A stretch of 64,000 nucleotides of DNA from JBBRRP01 sp038251425 (GTDB taxonomy: Bacteria > Myxococcota_A > Polyangia > Polyangiales > Polyangiaceae). Position 1 is the stretch's first letter. Each line of letters opens with the position of its first letter. The notes beneath the pieces were generated by a model. It did no database searches. It saw only the letters and a program-made list of their open reading frames with translations, and was not told the origin of the DNA. The stretch covers positions 16,899-80,898 of the forward strand of contig JBBSBI010000006.1 in NCBI GenBank assembly GCA_038251425.1. The letters run 5' to 3'. Position numbers and translations under genes: made by a program. Shown here in pieces: positions 51,830-62,316 of the stretch.

Positions 51830-52047
51830 TCACAAGGTTCCCCACTCTTGCGAGATTAGGCAACAAACTGAGGTCCTGGCCTCGTCCTGACCCTCAGGGA
51901 TGCCCGCCTTTCAGGGCATATTGAGCCATTTTTTTGCAACCTGCTGCTTTCAAGGGTGAACCCGAATTCGCGCCCGGAACGCCCCGGCTTCCTGGCACCC
52001 ACCGGCACCCATGCCGTAGGCTTCCGCTTTGGCTGAGTGAGGACCTC

Positions 52048-53856
52048 ATGAATCGTCGGATGAAATCTGTGTGGCACGTCCCAACTCTCGGCCTGGCTTG
52101 GATGCTGACGGCGAGCTGCGCAACGTCGTTGAATAGCGATAAGGCAAGCGCGGGGTTCCCAGGTTCTACCAACACGGCGCCCAAGCCCATGGCTGGTACA
52201 GGCGGAAGCGCGTCTGTTCCCGGAGCAACTCCCATCCCCGCCGAAACAGAGGCAGCGCTTGATTTTGAACAGCCGCACGCTGGTGAGCACTTTTGCTATG
52301 TCGTGAATCCAGACACCAACCGGGTCGCGGTGATCGATGCTGCCACCTTAGCGATTCACTCCGAAGAAACAGGCGAGAATCCGAGCTACTTGGAAACACT
52401 CCGAGGAAAGGATATCGCGATCGTGTTGAATACGGCGTCGAACGACGCCAGCATCATCCGGACCTCCGCTTCCGGCTCTTCCACAGTGACCCGAGTACCG
52501 CTCAGTGCGGGCTCCAACACGATTCGTGTGGCTCCGGACGGTCAGCACGCCATTGCCTTCTTCGATGCTGAAAAGGGAGGCTTGGGAAGCAGCGGCAGCT
52601 TTCAAGACGTGAATCTGATATCCATTGCGGCAACCGGCGCGGAGGCGGACGCATCCACCGCTATCACCGTTGGTTTTCGACCCAATCGTGTCTTTTTTGA
52701 CGACAGCTTGAAACATGCGTTTGTGGTGACCGAGGACGGGGTGTCTGTGATCGAACTCGGAGCCAAGACCCAAGCTGGTATCGCGCGCACGCTGCCACTC
52801 GGTCCAAAGTCAGTTTCTAAAAAGCTGGACGTGTCGGTGACACCCGACGGCAAATACGCGCTCAGCCGCAACCCAGATTCGAGCCTGATCGACCTACTGG
52901 ACCTCACCACAGGTGCCCTGACGACACTCGATCTGACCGAGCTTGTAGTGCGCGCTGGCTCAGCCAACGGTTCTCTCCCGCTGGTCCAGGGCGCGGCTGG
53001 TTTTTCCGGTCAGGCGCTGGCGGGTGCTGCGGGAGCGCTCATGGCGGGCGGCTCAGCAGCTGTTTCAGGCACCGGTGGAGCCACCCAGGGCGGAGCGTTC
53101 GTGGCCGAGGTGAGTGATCTGGATCTCGCAGAAAGCGGTGAATTTGCCCTGGCCGTGGTGCGCAATGCGGGCGCCGCAGTGCGCATTCCGATCCCAGGTG
53201 CGTTCACAGATTCGGCAGAGGCGCGCGTCGTCTTCATCCCCGATGAATTCATTGGCTCAGTGACCCTGACACCGAATGGCAACCAGGCCCTGCTCTACAC
53301 CACTGCTCAAGCAACGGTGGAACGCCTCACGGTGCTCGATCTGAAACAATTCACCTGGCAGACGCGAGATCTCAGAAAGATCATCCGCTCGGTCGTGATC
53401 ACACCCGATAATTCGACGGCGATTGTCGTCCACGACAAAGCCCCTGGTGATCCCGGTGACGCCGGGCTTGATCCAGACTTAGTGATCGATCGCTCCTACG
53501 GCTACAGCTTGGTCAAGCTGGACACGAATTTCTCCAAGCTTCAAACCACAGCGGCGGACGTTGGCCCGATGAGCGTGATGCCCGATGGCAGCTCACTGTT
53601 TGTCTTGGTAAGCGGTCGAAATGCCCACCAAGGCGCCCCTGATATCCAGTCTTTTGAGCGCGTGGGCCTCCAGGATTTCATCGTGACGCACGTGGCGCTC
53701 GGGAGCACTCCGCTTGCTGTGGGCTCCGTTCCCGGCGCCCTGAAAGCCTGGGTTTCTCAGCGTCATCCCGACGGGCGCATCAGCTTCACGGATTTCGCGG
53801 CCAACAATATCGAAAGCGTCACAGGTTTCGAACTCAACAGTCGCGTGCGCGAGTAG
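52048..53856 (+). CDS. Beta-propeller-like lipoprotein
   Basis: About 602 residues from ATG 52048 (GAGGA upstream). Lipobox MLTASC, then a linker. Repeating segments such as CYVVNPDTNRVAVIDAATL and VTPDGKYALSRNPDSSLIDLLDL are the YVTN/WD-like propeller blades of lactonase-type folds. A Gly/Ala-rich insertion (GAAGFSGQALAGAAGALMAG) interrupts the middle. Surface-exposed; function not assignable. The 218 bases before the start hold only an untranslated leader region. Confidence 0.7.
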   Translation: MNRRMKSVWHVPTLGLAWMLTASCATSLNSDKASAGFPGSTNTAPKPMAGTGGSASVPGATPIPAETEAALDFEQPHAGEHFCYVVNPDTNRVAVIDAATLAIHSEETGENPSYLETLRGKDIAIVLNTASNDASIIRTSASGSSTVTRVPLSAGSNTIRVAPDGQHAIAFFDAEKGGLGSSGSFQDVNLISIAATGAEADASTAITVGFRPNRVFFDDSLKHAFVVTEDGVSVIELGAKTQAGIARTLPLGPKSVSKKLDVSVTPDGKYALSRNPDSSLIDLLDLTTGALTTLDLTELVVRAGSANGSLPLVQGAAGFSGQALAGAAGALMAGGSAAVSGTGGATQGGAFVAEVSDLDLAESGEFALAVVRNAGAAVRIPIPGAFTDSAEARVVFIPDEFIGSVTLTPNGNQALLYTTAQATVERLTVLDLKQFTWQTRDLRKIIRSVVITPDNSTAIVVHDKAPGDPGDAGLDPDLVIDRSYGYSLVKLDTNFSKLQTTAADVGPMSVMPDGSSLFVLVSGRNAHQGAPDIQSFERVGLQDFIVTHVALGSTPLAVGSVPGALKAWVSQRHPDGRISFTDFAANNIESVTGFELNSRVRE

Positions 53857-53869
53857 TCCTCATCAGCAC

Positions 53870-56800
53870 TCAATGTGCTACTTCGAAACGGATGTTGGCA
53901 GAGAGCGCTGCATTCCCGAGGCGCGCAAAGTTCTCAAACTCACGGTAAGCTTGAGGGGTCACCCGATCCGCCCGCACCAGCACTTTGCGTGAGAGATGGA
54001 GCACTTGGCCCTCCGAACGATCGGTGCGTTCAATTCGCCGTGAGCCGTCACTCAAGGTGCGGGCCGGAGGTACGAAAACATTCGCGCTACCTGCCGGCAA
54101 GGTGAGTGCCAAATCAACAACCTGAGAAATTCCTTGTTCGATGATGAGCGGCGTCTCACGGGCAGGCAGGCTTGCATAGCCGTTGAGCCCCGAGCTGAAC
54201 GGCGGTGAGATGTTGAGCGTGTGACCGTCAACACGTGCAAAGTGCGGCACTTCCAAACTCGCCTGGAACTTGAGCGGCAAGTTAAACTGCCTGGCATTCA
54301 AGATTTTAATGCTCTTCAGGCGTGCGCCCTCAATCAACTGCCCAAAAAGCTCCGACTCCAGTGTCGATTTCAGCCGCGCCTGAGGCACCTCGGCGACTGC
54401 CTGGCGTAGACCAATTGCATTAGCGCCTTCGTAGGCCACCTCAAGCTCCAAGCTGGCGGAACCGTCGCTGCGCAACACGCCACTGCCACGGTAGGTGACT
54501 CCATCTTGCGTGCCAGCTGTGGGGGTTGTGGTCTTAACCAGCCCCGAAGCCCCCAGCAGGTAGGCAGGCATTCCGCGATTCTCGTCAGGTATGAAACCAA
54601 ACGGGGCATACTTGCTGTTCAGCCAGAGCCATTCTTCACCCCGAGCCGTCTTCACGCGGAGCGCGGGATCTGAAAACTCTGTAGCTTGGGAGAGTGGACC
54701 GAGCGGCTCTGCCGCCAAACGATTCTTCACGAGTGCAAAATCGACCTCGAGCCCAAGTGCTCGACACAGCTCCATGAAGGCACGCCACGGGTTCCCCTCA
54801 CGAGTAATGATAACCTGGCGCCCATCCGCCACTTCGCCAGGCTGCACGTTGTCCAATACCCAACGATAGAGCGCTTGGATTTGCTCACGCTCGGTGCCTT
54901 GCCTCTTTATCCCGACGATCTTCGCGGCAATCGCTCGGATTCTTGGGTCGACGGGAAACATCGGCGTCAACTCGCGTGACAGCTCCAAGAGCCGCCGCTC
55001 CACGCTGATGCCCCATCCGACATACACGCTCGGCAAGAACTCTTCGACGACGCCACGGTGAGGTTCTGCTGGCGCTGCGGGGCTCCGATCGACACGCCAG
55101 CGTCGAAGCTCCACGGCGCCGAGATCGACCACTTCAGGCTTCGGCACTTGACCTCGCGTTTCAACCACCAAGCGCCGATTCTTTGGACTCACCACCAAGA
55201 ATTCACTGCGCGCGTAGGCGATATTCTCCTCGCGAAAGAACCAGCGCGGGCCAAGATAACGATCGCCAGTTCGATCCTGGCTTGGAAGGTTCGAAATATG
55301 CTCCGTCTCGATGTAATCGCCCACCTCAAGGTGCGGGAAAGTGACGGTTGCTTTTCCTTGAACACTCTCCGGCTCGAAAATCCGACCATCCTTCTTGATC
55401 ACGCGCATGTGGAGGACCAAGCCATCCAGCTTGTTGCTTTCAGCGAACTGCTGAATCGCTTCACTGCTTTGGATGCGCACAATTTCGTGCTCGAGCATCC
55501 GGGCCGAGCCGTCTGAGCGAACCCAGATCGCAGAATAATCGAGCACGCGTGCGGCCGTTCCCGGCTGGTGCTGATTCTGTTTCTCGTAGTCGGCAATGAT
55601 CCCGGGAGCACTCAACCGGTACGGTTCGAGCTCACTCGTGCCTTCCGTGAGATCAATCGCATCAAGGATGGGCCCCGTATCGGCACCGGCCAAGGTGGCG
55701 TCAATCACCGCTTGCGTCAGAGCTTTCGGCTGATTCTTCGCGAGCCTCGCATCAGCCAATGCCAGCCGTTTCGCGGTGTCCAACGGGCTGTGCTTGAGGT
55801 CGGCCTCAAGCTTCTGGGTTGTTTCATTCACCTCGCCCGAGCCCACCCGAAGATCGTAGAGGCGGCCGTCGTACTCTGACTGAGCCGGGTGCAGACGCTG
55901 CAGGCGAAGGAGCTCCGCCTTGGCACTCACGAAATCCTGGCGCTCGAGTGCTCGACGGAGATTGATCTCATTGTCCTTGTCGACACTCACAATTCTGGAA
56001 ACTAACTGCAGAGCGCGCTCTGTTTCACCCTCTTCCTCATAGGTTTCCACCGCAGCCGCGAGCACGTCTGGATTGTCCGGAAAGCGCTCGACCATCTCGT
56101 GCGTGAGTGCCGCCTGTTCGGTCGTCCATCCAAGCTCTCCGTAAGTTCTCTGCAGCGCGGACCACAGCACGGATACCTCGGGAAACTCCACCGTCAACTT
56201 GCGGAGCCCGGACACAGCCTCCGCTGCTCCGCGTTGCTCCCCGTCGGCAAGTGCGCGTGCGAGGCGCGGCGCGAACAGCCCTGGGTCGCTTCTCTGAGCC
56301 ATTTTTTCGAGGTTTTTGACTAGGTCGCTCGCCATCGAGCCACCGAACAGCGGATCATTATTCACAAATCCAGCAGCCCACAAAAGGGCGGTGCCGGTCG
56401 CCCGTTGGCGATCCGAGATCAAGGGCTCAATCAGGAGTGTTGCGATATCGCCCTGCCCTTCAGTATTTGCGGTGTCGGCGGCGAGGAAGCGCACAATGTC
56501 GTCCTCGGGAGCGACGACTCCCGAATCACTTGTAAAATGACTGAGCAAGTTAGGGTCAGGAAGGAGCTGGGGCTTTTCTAGGGGGTAGGGCTCCCCCGCG
56601 TTAGCCTGACTCTGGAACGAGAGAGGGGTGCCATCCAGATGCATGAGGCGAAATGCCGTCGAACTGCGCTGGAGCTTCGCTAAAATCCGATGCCGCCCAG
56701 GAGTTAATCTGAGAGCGACGCCCCAGTGCGGCCACCTTGCCCACTTCCGGGGATCACGCTCTTGGACCACTGCATCGTCCACCCAAACCTTGTACGCACC

Positions 56801-57652
56801 CTCCACGGCCAAGATCACGTCCGCAGCCTTTTCCAACTGAACGAATCCCTCCGCCAGGAACACTCCATCCGCCACGGGCTCGTCTGCAAAAATCACGCAA
56901 CCGGCGCTATCGGTCTTGAGCGCACGAGGCGCTTCAGACGCCAACACTTCGCGCGGCAGAAAATTAGGCAGCGGGTGCAAGCGCTCCGCTGCGAACTCCC
57001 GAATCACATCCGAGCGTTGTCCTGTTCCGAAGGGCCCTAGGAGCCGCAACTTCGAGGCGCAGCCCTGCGCCTTGGCCGCTGTTTTATCCGCTAGGCTCCG
57101 GGCGTTGACCCTCTCCTCAGCGCCCCTCCAGGAAACCAATTGGACCCGAGCGCGCCAGCCAATGTTTTTCGGTAGACGTATGGCGTCTTCAAGTTCTGCC
57201 TGGTGGCGGTGATAGAGTTCCTTCGTGTCTCTCCTCAGCTGAACCGCCTGGCGCAAAGCAAACCAAGCGATCAGCGGTGCCACCTCCGAGCTGGATTCGC
57301 GTGCCTCCAAAAAAGCGCGAACAAATGCATCGCCGGCACTCTTCACCCGCCCATGCAAGCCATCATCCAAGCCGATGGCCAACGAACCGTACATTCCTTG
57401 GGTCTTGAAGGAGTTAAGCTGCTTGCGTGCTTTCTCTGCATACGCCACCGAGCCGCCAGGAGACACGAGCTCCCTGAGCAGCCAGCGACCCACCACTTCG
57501 CGATCCGCGCTCGCGGCAGCCTCTAGCCGAATGGGAGTAAGATCGGGCGCTTGAGACCGACTCGTTTGGGACGCTCCGCAACCCAACACGAGGCACCCTA
57601 AGGCATAGCCAAGCCAGCGAATCGAGCGACCAAATAGAGCCTGATGTTGCAT
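53870..57652 (-). CDS. Giant TPR-DUF3857 protein with degenerate transglutaminase domain
   Basis: 1260 residues; signal ends at LGCLVLGC (lipobox). TPR-like helices occupy most of the N-terminal half, DUF3857 (DYIETEHISNLPSQ) follows near residue 760, and then a transglutaminase-like domain. The site corresponding to the paralog's catalytic Cys reads TREGNPWRAFMELCRALG, the His site FSDPALRV and the Asp site WLNSK, so none of the triad survives. It begins 3 bases after the stop of its paralog, so they are co-transcribed. It probably binds peptides or peptidoglycan fragments rather than cutting them (inference). Confidence 0.85.
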   Translation of the reverse strand: MQHQALFGRSIRWLGYALGCLVLGCGASQTSRSQAPDLTPIRLEAAASADREVVGRWLLRELVSPGGSVAYAEKARKQLNSFKTQGMYGSLAIGLDDGLHGRVKSAGDAFVRAFLEARESSSEVAPLIAWFALRQAVQLRRDTKELYHRHQAELEDAIRLPKNIGWRARVQLVSWRGAEERVNARSLADKTAAKAQGCASKLRLLGPFGTGQRSDVIREFAAERLHPLPNFLPREVLASEAPRALKTDSAGCVIFADEPVADGVFLAEGFVQLEKAADVILAVEGAYKVWVDDAVVQERDPRKWARWPHWGVALRLTPGRHRILAKLQRSSTAFRLMHLDGTPLSFQSQANAGEPYPLEKPQLLPDPNLLSHFTSDSGVVAPEDDIVRFLAADTANTEGQGDIATLLIEPLISDRQRATGTALLWAAGFVNNDPLFGGSMASDLVKNLEKMAQRSDPGLFAPRLARALADGEQRGAAEAVSGLRKLTVEFPEVSVLWSALQRTYGELGWTTEQAALTHEMVERFPDNPDVLAAAVETYEEEGETERALQLVSRIVSVDKDNEINLRRALERQDFVSAKAELLRLQRLHPAQSEYDGRLYDLRVGSGEVNETTQKLEADLKHSPLDTAKRLALADARLAKNQPKALTQAVIDATLAGADTGPILDAIDLTEGTSELEPYRLSAPGIIADYEKQNQHQPGTAARVLDYSAIWVRSDGSARMLEHEIVRIQSSEAIQQFAESNKLDGLVLHMRVIKKDGRIFEPESVQGKATVTFPHLEVGDYIETEHISNLPSQDRTGDRYLGPRWFFREENIAYARSEFLVVSPKNRRLVVETRGQVPKPEVVDLGAVELRRWRVDRSPAAPAEPHRGVVEEFLPSVYVGWGISVERRLLELSRELTPMFPVDPRIRAIAAKIVGIKRQGTEREQIQALYRWVLDNVQPGEVADGRQVIITREGNPWRAFMELCRALGLEVDFALVKNRLAAEPLGPLSQATEFSDPALRVKTARGEEWLWLNSKYAPFGFIPDENRGMPAYLLGASGLVKTTTPTAGTQDGVTYRGSGVLRSDGSASLELEVAYEGANAIGLRQAVAEVPQARLKSTLESELFGQLIEGARLKSIKILNARQFNLPLKFQASLEVPHFARVDGHTLNISPPFSSGLNGYASLPARETPLIIEQGISQVVDLALTLPAGSANVFVPPARTLSDGSRRIERTDRSEGQVLHLSRKVLVRADRVTPQAYREFENFARLGNAALSANIRFEVAH

Positions 57653-57655
57653 GAT

Positions 57656-60600
57656 TTACCGAGTACGTACGAGAACGAGTCGCGTTGAAAAAGCGGTGTC
57701 AGCAGCCGCACAAAATTTCTGCCAGTCCGCATAATCCTTGGGGGAAATTCGTGTGTTCTGCACGAGCAGTGTGGAGCGCACCCGAATCGATTTCTCGTCA
57801 GCCTTGACCTCCAGCGCATAACTGCCAAAACGAGAACTCTCCTTCAGGCTGCTGGGCGCACGTTCCACTCGAAACCCAGGCGGTAGCTGGATGTTAAAGG
57901 TGTCGTCCACGCCCGTGAGGCCAAGAATTCGGAGATCTTGGCTGCGCGTTGAGAGCGCCGCGTAATTGGCCGTGAGCTTTGGCTCTGCAGTTACCCGGAG
58001 GCTCAAACGATTGCCTTCGCTCTGGGCAAAGCTAGCCACCTGCGCCGTTGCCTGGATCACAGGAGTGGCTTCATTGTCTTCGAGCTCGCTTGTTTTTACC
58101 GAATTGGCCTCGAGCTGGAGGCCTGGGAAAGATTGGCCAAGGTCCGCCGAAAGCCTTTCGTTCAGTGTTCCCACCGCGTGGTAGCGTCTGCGAAAGTCGG
58201 AAGCGTCGGTGCCCTCGGCGGTCACCTTCAGGTTCAGCTTGGCCTCTCCGGACGCCCGCACCTCGGCGTCGATCACGCGGATCACTCTATCCTGGCTCGG
58301 CGTGCGCGTGGGCAATGTCACCGGCACAGCGTCGCCGCGGTTGACCAACAACCCCTGCGCCTCCCGGTCCATCAACGGCAGCTCGAGTGCGCCCGTGAAC
58401 TCTGCTGTGCCGTCCAAGTAGAGCTTAAGGCTAGGAACGTAGGCAATGGCGTGGTCGAACAGCGCGAGGCTGGCGAGCTTGGTCCGCGTGTTGCCCCGCA
58501 TCTGGGTGCGCACGAGCACGATCGTCGAATCAATGCCGAGCGCCTTCAGGAGCGAGACAATCACGGTTGCCTTATCCTTACAATCTCCCCATCCTCGGTT
58601 CACCGTCTGCACGCAACGACGGGGCTTATACCCATAGATGCCGAATTCTAACGCTACATAGCGGGTATTTTTAGTAACCCAACCATAGATAGCTTTAACC
58701 TTCTCAAGCTCGGTGCTCTTGCCCGCGACAATCTTCTCAGCAAGCCGCTTGGTTTCAGCATCCAAGTCGAACTGATCTTGGACTAGCCCCCAATACCAAC
58801 GGCCGAGCTCCTTCCAATCTTTGTAGGTCGACACATGGATGTAGCCTAGCGATTCGGTGAACGCCGGCATCGAGGGCTCGGGGGTTAACCCAGGAATTGA
58901 ATCGGCCGAGAAGCGAACGATGTGCTGCTCTTTCGTGTCCGAGTCCTCGCGCTTCAATTGTTTGAGGTTGTGATCAATGTAAACTGTCCGGCTTTTTGGC
59001 GTGATCAGCACATATTCGGCATTTTGGACTGGCTCGGTGGATTGCAGGTACTGCATGTCGCCAAAGTAATCAGCAAACTCGTTGCGCGGAGTGGTGTCAT
59101 CAATACGGTAGCGAAGCTCCACTACATCGCCTGGTTCCAGGCGCGGAAACTGCACGTAGAAGTTGCGAGCCGATGTGTACATCGAGATGGACGGATCGTC
59201 GGCGGCTCCTTCCCCCGACTCGATGGCCTCATCGACACGGCCGTCGGCCCGAAAAACACGCGCTCCTCTGAGCTGCACACTCTGCTGGTCGGCTTCATAC
59301 CCAAAGCCATATTGCCGGAGCGCGGCCGCCGCTGTATCAGTGAGCGGCTGAAAGACAACCTGGCGAAACTTCCTGGCGAGCCCGTTCGGAAAAACGGTTG
59401 TCACTGTGAGATCGCGTAAAGTGCGCTGACTTTCCCCAGCTTTTGGTTGTGAGCGCAATTTCAAAAAGCGAGCAGGTTCCCAAGCGTAGAGCTCATCGGG
59501 CTTCTGCTGAGTGGGTTCCAAGTGTTCGAGGTACTGGCGTACCACCTTTTCTTGTGGCTGCACTTCGAGCAGCCGCCGCAGGTATCCAAGCTCAACGTCT
59601 CGATGCCCGAGCCGACCTTGCATGTCAGCAATGGCTCTCAGGGTGCCAACATTGTCTGGCGCAAGCTCGAGCGCGCGTTCCAAGAGTGCCAGCGCTCGCT
59701 TGGAGCTTCCAAGGGCACGGTACGTGTTCGCTGCGAAATTGAAGACCCATTGGCTGTCCGGATTCAGTGCCAAAAGCCGCCCCAACCAAAACTCGGTGGC
59801 TTGAGGATCCCGCCGGGCGAGGCTCAAGGTCACCAGCTGTGTGAGAGCCGAGCGGTCATCGAAGTTGCGCGCCAAGTAGGCGCGGGTCGCGCCGCCTGAC
59901 TCCAGGGTTCGCCCGAGGCTCTTCAGTTGAGCCGATAAAAGCGCTTGTAGCTGTAGGCTCTCAGGATTTCGCTCCATGGCCTGCTGCAGAAAAACTAACC
60001 CGGTTCGGGGCAGCCCAGCTTCGTTATAGAGCGCCACCTTGGCGTCAATCGCCTGAACCTCATCCGGTTCTATTTCAAGGACATGATCGATGAACTGAAA
60101 TGCGTCGCGCCAATTCGGACTAGCCTGAGCGTGCTCCGCCCTGGCAAGGAGTACGTCGACGCTTTCCTCCCCATGCTCCTTTTCGAGCGCCACCGCCCGA
60201 TCGAGCCAAACCCTCTCCTGATTGTGATCCTCCGAGAGCTTGGCGCAAAGCAAAAGCCGCGACACCGTCGGAGCTTCTTCAGCTGCGCGCGCCGCCAGAT
60301 CACGAGCCCGATGCTGGCTCGGATCATCCCCGCCTGTTTCGGATAAGTACCGTGCGTACTGAAACAAGACTTCCGGATCGACCTTGGGGGCTCTCACGAG
60401 CGCCTCAAACAGCGCAAGCGGGCCGAGGGTTTCGGATGCTCGGGGGGGCGCCGAGGCCTGGTTCGCGCGCACCGTTTCAGCCGCATCTTGGGCTGTTTGT
60501 AGCTGATTATCAAAGATCAGCTTCGGATCGGGCTTGCCGAGCGCATCCGCAATCCGTACCGACAGCATCGGAGCCTGCGCCTCGCCACAGGCCTTCACGG

Positions 60601-61351
60601 TGAGCTGATTGAAACCTGGAGCGATCTGAATTTTGATCCCCCAGCGATCGGTATCGTGTCCTCGATACGCGGTGTCTTTTAACAACTCACGGCCATTCCA
60701 AAATACCTTAAAAGCGCCGCTTGCTCCAACCCACAGTGTGGCATCGCGGGCACCGCGAATCGCCTCCGGATGGCGCACAAAGGTCGTGGCATAGCCACAA
60801 ATGGCCGTTGCAGGATGCATCAGCGCGCCAAAATCCAACCACCCGTAACCAAAGACTTCCGGCGGGCGCCGCCAACGCACCGGGCGCTCTTTTCCGGTGA
60901 ACGCTTGGCCGGGCACAATAGCCTTCTCAAACGATGTTTCTGGCTCAAAAACACGCTCCAGGCCCGCCTTGCCTTCATTATCAAACGGGCCGAGCGTCAA
61001 CCACTTGTCAACAAACCCGAGCGCCTTGATCTCCGAGAGAGCCTGCGTCAGATCCCCGCGTCGCGTGGACACAAACGATAGCAGTGTAGCTGCGTAGGCG
61101 CGCACTGGTGCAGAGAGCTTGCTGTTCTCCTTGGCCTCACGCAGTGCTTCTTGAACCTGCTCAGGATTGGTGATGCCGTAGGCGTGAAAGATATCTCGGA
61201 GCCGAACGTAGCTCTCCGGCCCCTTGGCTGTCTTAAGCGCCGCGCGCGCCTGCTCAAGCTTCGTATTCGGGCTGCCCTCTTTGGCTACACCCGACACGCT
61301 GTAGAGGCAGAGTGGTAGCCCGACCAAACGGAGGAGTAAGCGACGCCACAT
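57656..61351 (-). CDS. Giant TPR-DUF3857-transglutaminase-like protein, catalytically complete
   Basis: About 1231 residues. Signal peptide MWRRLLLRLVGLPLCLYSVSG-VA; ATG 61351 chosen over GTG 61408. TPR and helical repeats to ~600, DUF3857 (FVEL-type segment PGDVVELRYRIDD), and transglutaminase core with C924 (GWGDCKDKATVIVSLL), H967 (FDHAIAYV) and D980 (LYLDGT). Periplasmic or surface location. Transglutaminase-like/DUF3857 pairs are common in bacteria, yet substrates are unknown. First gene of the pair, transcribed away from mglBA. Confidence 0.88.
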   Translation of the reverse strand: MWRRLLLRLVGLPLCLYSVSGVAKEGSPNTKLEQARAALKTAKGPESYVRLRDIFHAYGITNPEQVQEALREAKENSKLSAPVRAYAATLLSFVSTRRGDLTQALSEIKALGFVDKWLTLGPFDNEGKAGLERVFEPETSFEKAIVPGQAFTGKERPVRWRRPPEVFGYGWLDFGALMHPATAICGYATTFVRHPEAIRGARDATLWVGASGAFKVFWNGRELLKDTAYRGHDTDRWGIKIQIAPGFNQLTVKACGEAQAPMLSVRIADALGKPDPKLIFDNQLQTAQDAAETVRANQASAPPRASETLGPLALFEALVRAPKVDPEVLFQYARYLSETGGDDPSQHRARDLAARAAEEAPTVSRLLLCAKLSEDHNQERVWLDRAVALEKEHGEESVDVLLARAEHAQASPNWRDAFQFIDHVLEIEPDEVQAIDAKVALYNEAGLPRTGLVFLQQAMERNPESLQLQALLSAQLKSLGRTLESGGATRAYLARNFDDRSALTQLVTLSLARRDPQATEFWLGRLLALNPDSQWVFNFAANTYRALGSSKRALALLERALELAPDNVGTLRAIADMQGRLGHRDVELGYLRRLLEVQPQEKVVRQYLEHLEPTQQKPDELYAWEPARFLKLRSQPKAGESQRTLRDLTVTTVFPNGLARKFRQVVFQPLTDTAAAALRQYGFGYEADQQSVQLRGARVFRADGRVDEAIESGEGAADDPSISMYTSARNFYVQFPRLEPGDVVELRYRIDDTTPRNEFADYFGDMQYLQSTEPVQNAEYVLITPKSRTVYIDHNLKQLKREDSDTKEQHIVRFSADSIPGLTPEPSMPAFTESLGYIHVSTYKDWKELGRWYWGLVQDQFDLDAETKRLAEKIVAGKSTELEKVKAIYGWVTKNTRYVALEFGIYGYKPRRCVQTVNRGWGDCKDKATVIVSLLKALGIDSTIVLVRTQMRGNTRTKLASLALFDHAIAYVPSLKLYLDGTAEFTGALELPLMDREAQGLLVNRGDAVPVTLPTRTPSQDRVIRVIDAEVRASGEAKLNLKVTAEGTDASDFRRRYHAVGTLNERLSADLGQSFPGLQLEANSVKTSELEDNEATPVIQATAQVASFAQSEGNRLSLRVTAEPKLTANYAALSTRSQDLRILGLTGVDDTFNIQLPPGFRVERAPSSLKESSRFGSYALEVKADEKSIRVRSTLLVQNTRISPKDYADWQKFCAAADTAFSTRLVLVRTR

Positions 61352-61408
61352 CGTGTGTCGGACTAGAGAGCGGACAAAAGCTTGGATTGGGAGCAACAGT
61401 GAGTGCAC

Positions 61409-61824
61409 GTAGGCCCATGATTATCCTCCGCTTCCAGGCCCCGGCAAACGGTAAGGGGTCGAACCGAGCCAACCGCCGTAAACAAAACTGACAAAACCGC
61501 CCATGGGCCTGGCTTCACTCTGGCTTCACGGTAGGCACTTGCGAGCACGGAGAAGCTCCGATTAAAAAGAAGGAGCAAATGTCAGCGAGCATTTCGCTCC
61601 AGCAAGTGTTGGGTCCCATGCAGCAGAACAGGGTTGCCCAGAGCAGTTTTCGGGTGAATCGAATCGGGCGCGGGGCTCCGGCCGGGGCCATTTCTGGCTG
61701 ACTATTTGATGGGGCGCTCGCTCCGGTGAAGGAAAGTGCGACTTTCATCGACACCGGCTGGCAGAATGGGCGAAGATGCCCGCCACAAGTTCAGACACGA
61801 GCGGAGAGGCTTTCGGAGGCGCGA
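61409..61824. other. Intergenic region upstream of mglB
   Basis: 416 bases between the divergent giant gene and mglB, expected to hold both promoters. No clear -10/-35 pair stands out. It also contains a doubtful 77-codon frame on the minus strand (61515-61748; MKVALSFTG start, one hydrophobic stretch KLLWATLFCCMG, five Cys). I do not call it a gene. Confidence 0.4.
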
Positions 61825-62307
61825 ATGGTTAACCCCCAGATGGTGATGTACGAAGAGGAGTTCACCCAGATTCAAACGGTTGTAGACCGCTTGGTTCGGG
61901 AAGCGAACGCCAGAGTCGTGTTCATCGTCGACAAAAACGGACAACTCATCTCAGCAAGCGGTGAGGTGGATAACATTGACACCACGTCCTTAGCATCGCT
62001 CACAGCGGGCAACATTGCGGCTACCGGTGGTATCGCGAAGCTGCTCCGGGAAAATGAATTTGCGACGCAGTTTCACGAAGGAGAGAACGCCAACATCCAC
62101 ATCCAGTTGGTGGGTAACCGCGTGATCTTGGTCGTGATTTTCGATTCCAAGTCCTCACTCGGCTTGGTTCGGCTTCGCGTGCGCAAGGCGAGCGACGAGC
62201 TCACTCGCATTTTTGAAGCATTACTCAACAAGGTGCGGGAGCCTGGCGGAGACTCACCTTTCGCTGAAATCACCGATGAAGATATCGACAACCTTTTCAA
62301 TGATTGA
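61825..62307 (+). CDS. mglB: MglB GTPase-activating protein (Roadblock/LC7)
   Basis: 160 residues, start ATG 61825 behind CGGAGG. MVMYEEEFTQIQTVVDRL, VDKNGQLISASGEVDNIDTT and TSLASLTAGNIAATGG are the Roadblock core, and FAEITDEDIDNLF ends it. In Myxococcus MglB forms a homodimer that clamps MglA and speeds GTP hydrolysis, setting the lagging cell pole. Sequence, order and spacing (10 bases) with mglA match that operon. Confidence 0.97.
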   Translation: MVNPQMVMYEEEFTQIQTVVDRLVREANARVVFIVDKNGQLISASGEVDNIDTTSLASLTAGNIAATGGIAKLLRENEFATQFHEGENANIHIQLVGNRVILVVIFDSKSSLGLVRLRVRKASDELTRIFEALLNKVREPGGDSPFAEITDEDIDNLFND

Positions 62308-62316
62308 GGTCGGGCG

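Noticed and set aside
61515..61748. Small Cys-containing minus-strand frame upstream of mglB
   Set aside because: No ribosome site, no conserved-looking pattern and position in a probable promoter region; kept only as a note in the intergenic entry.
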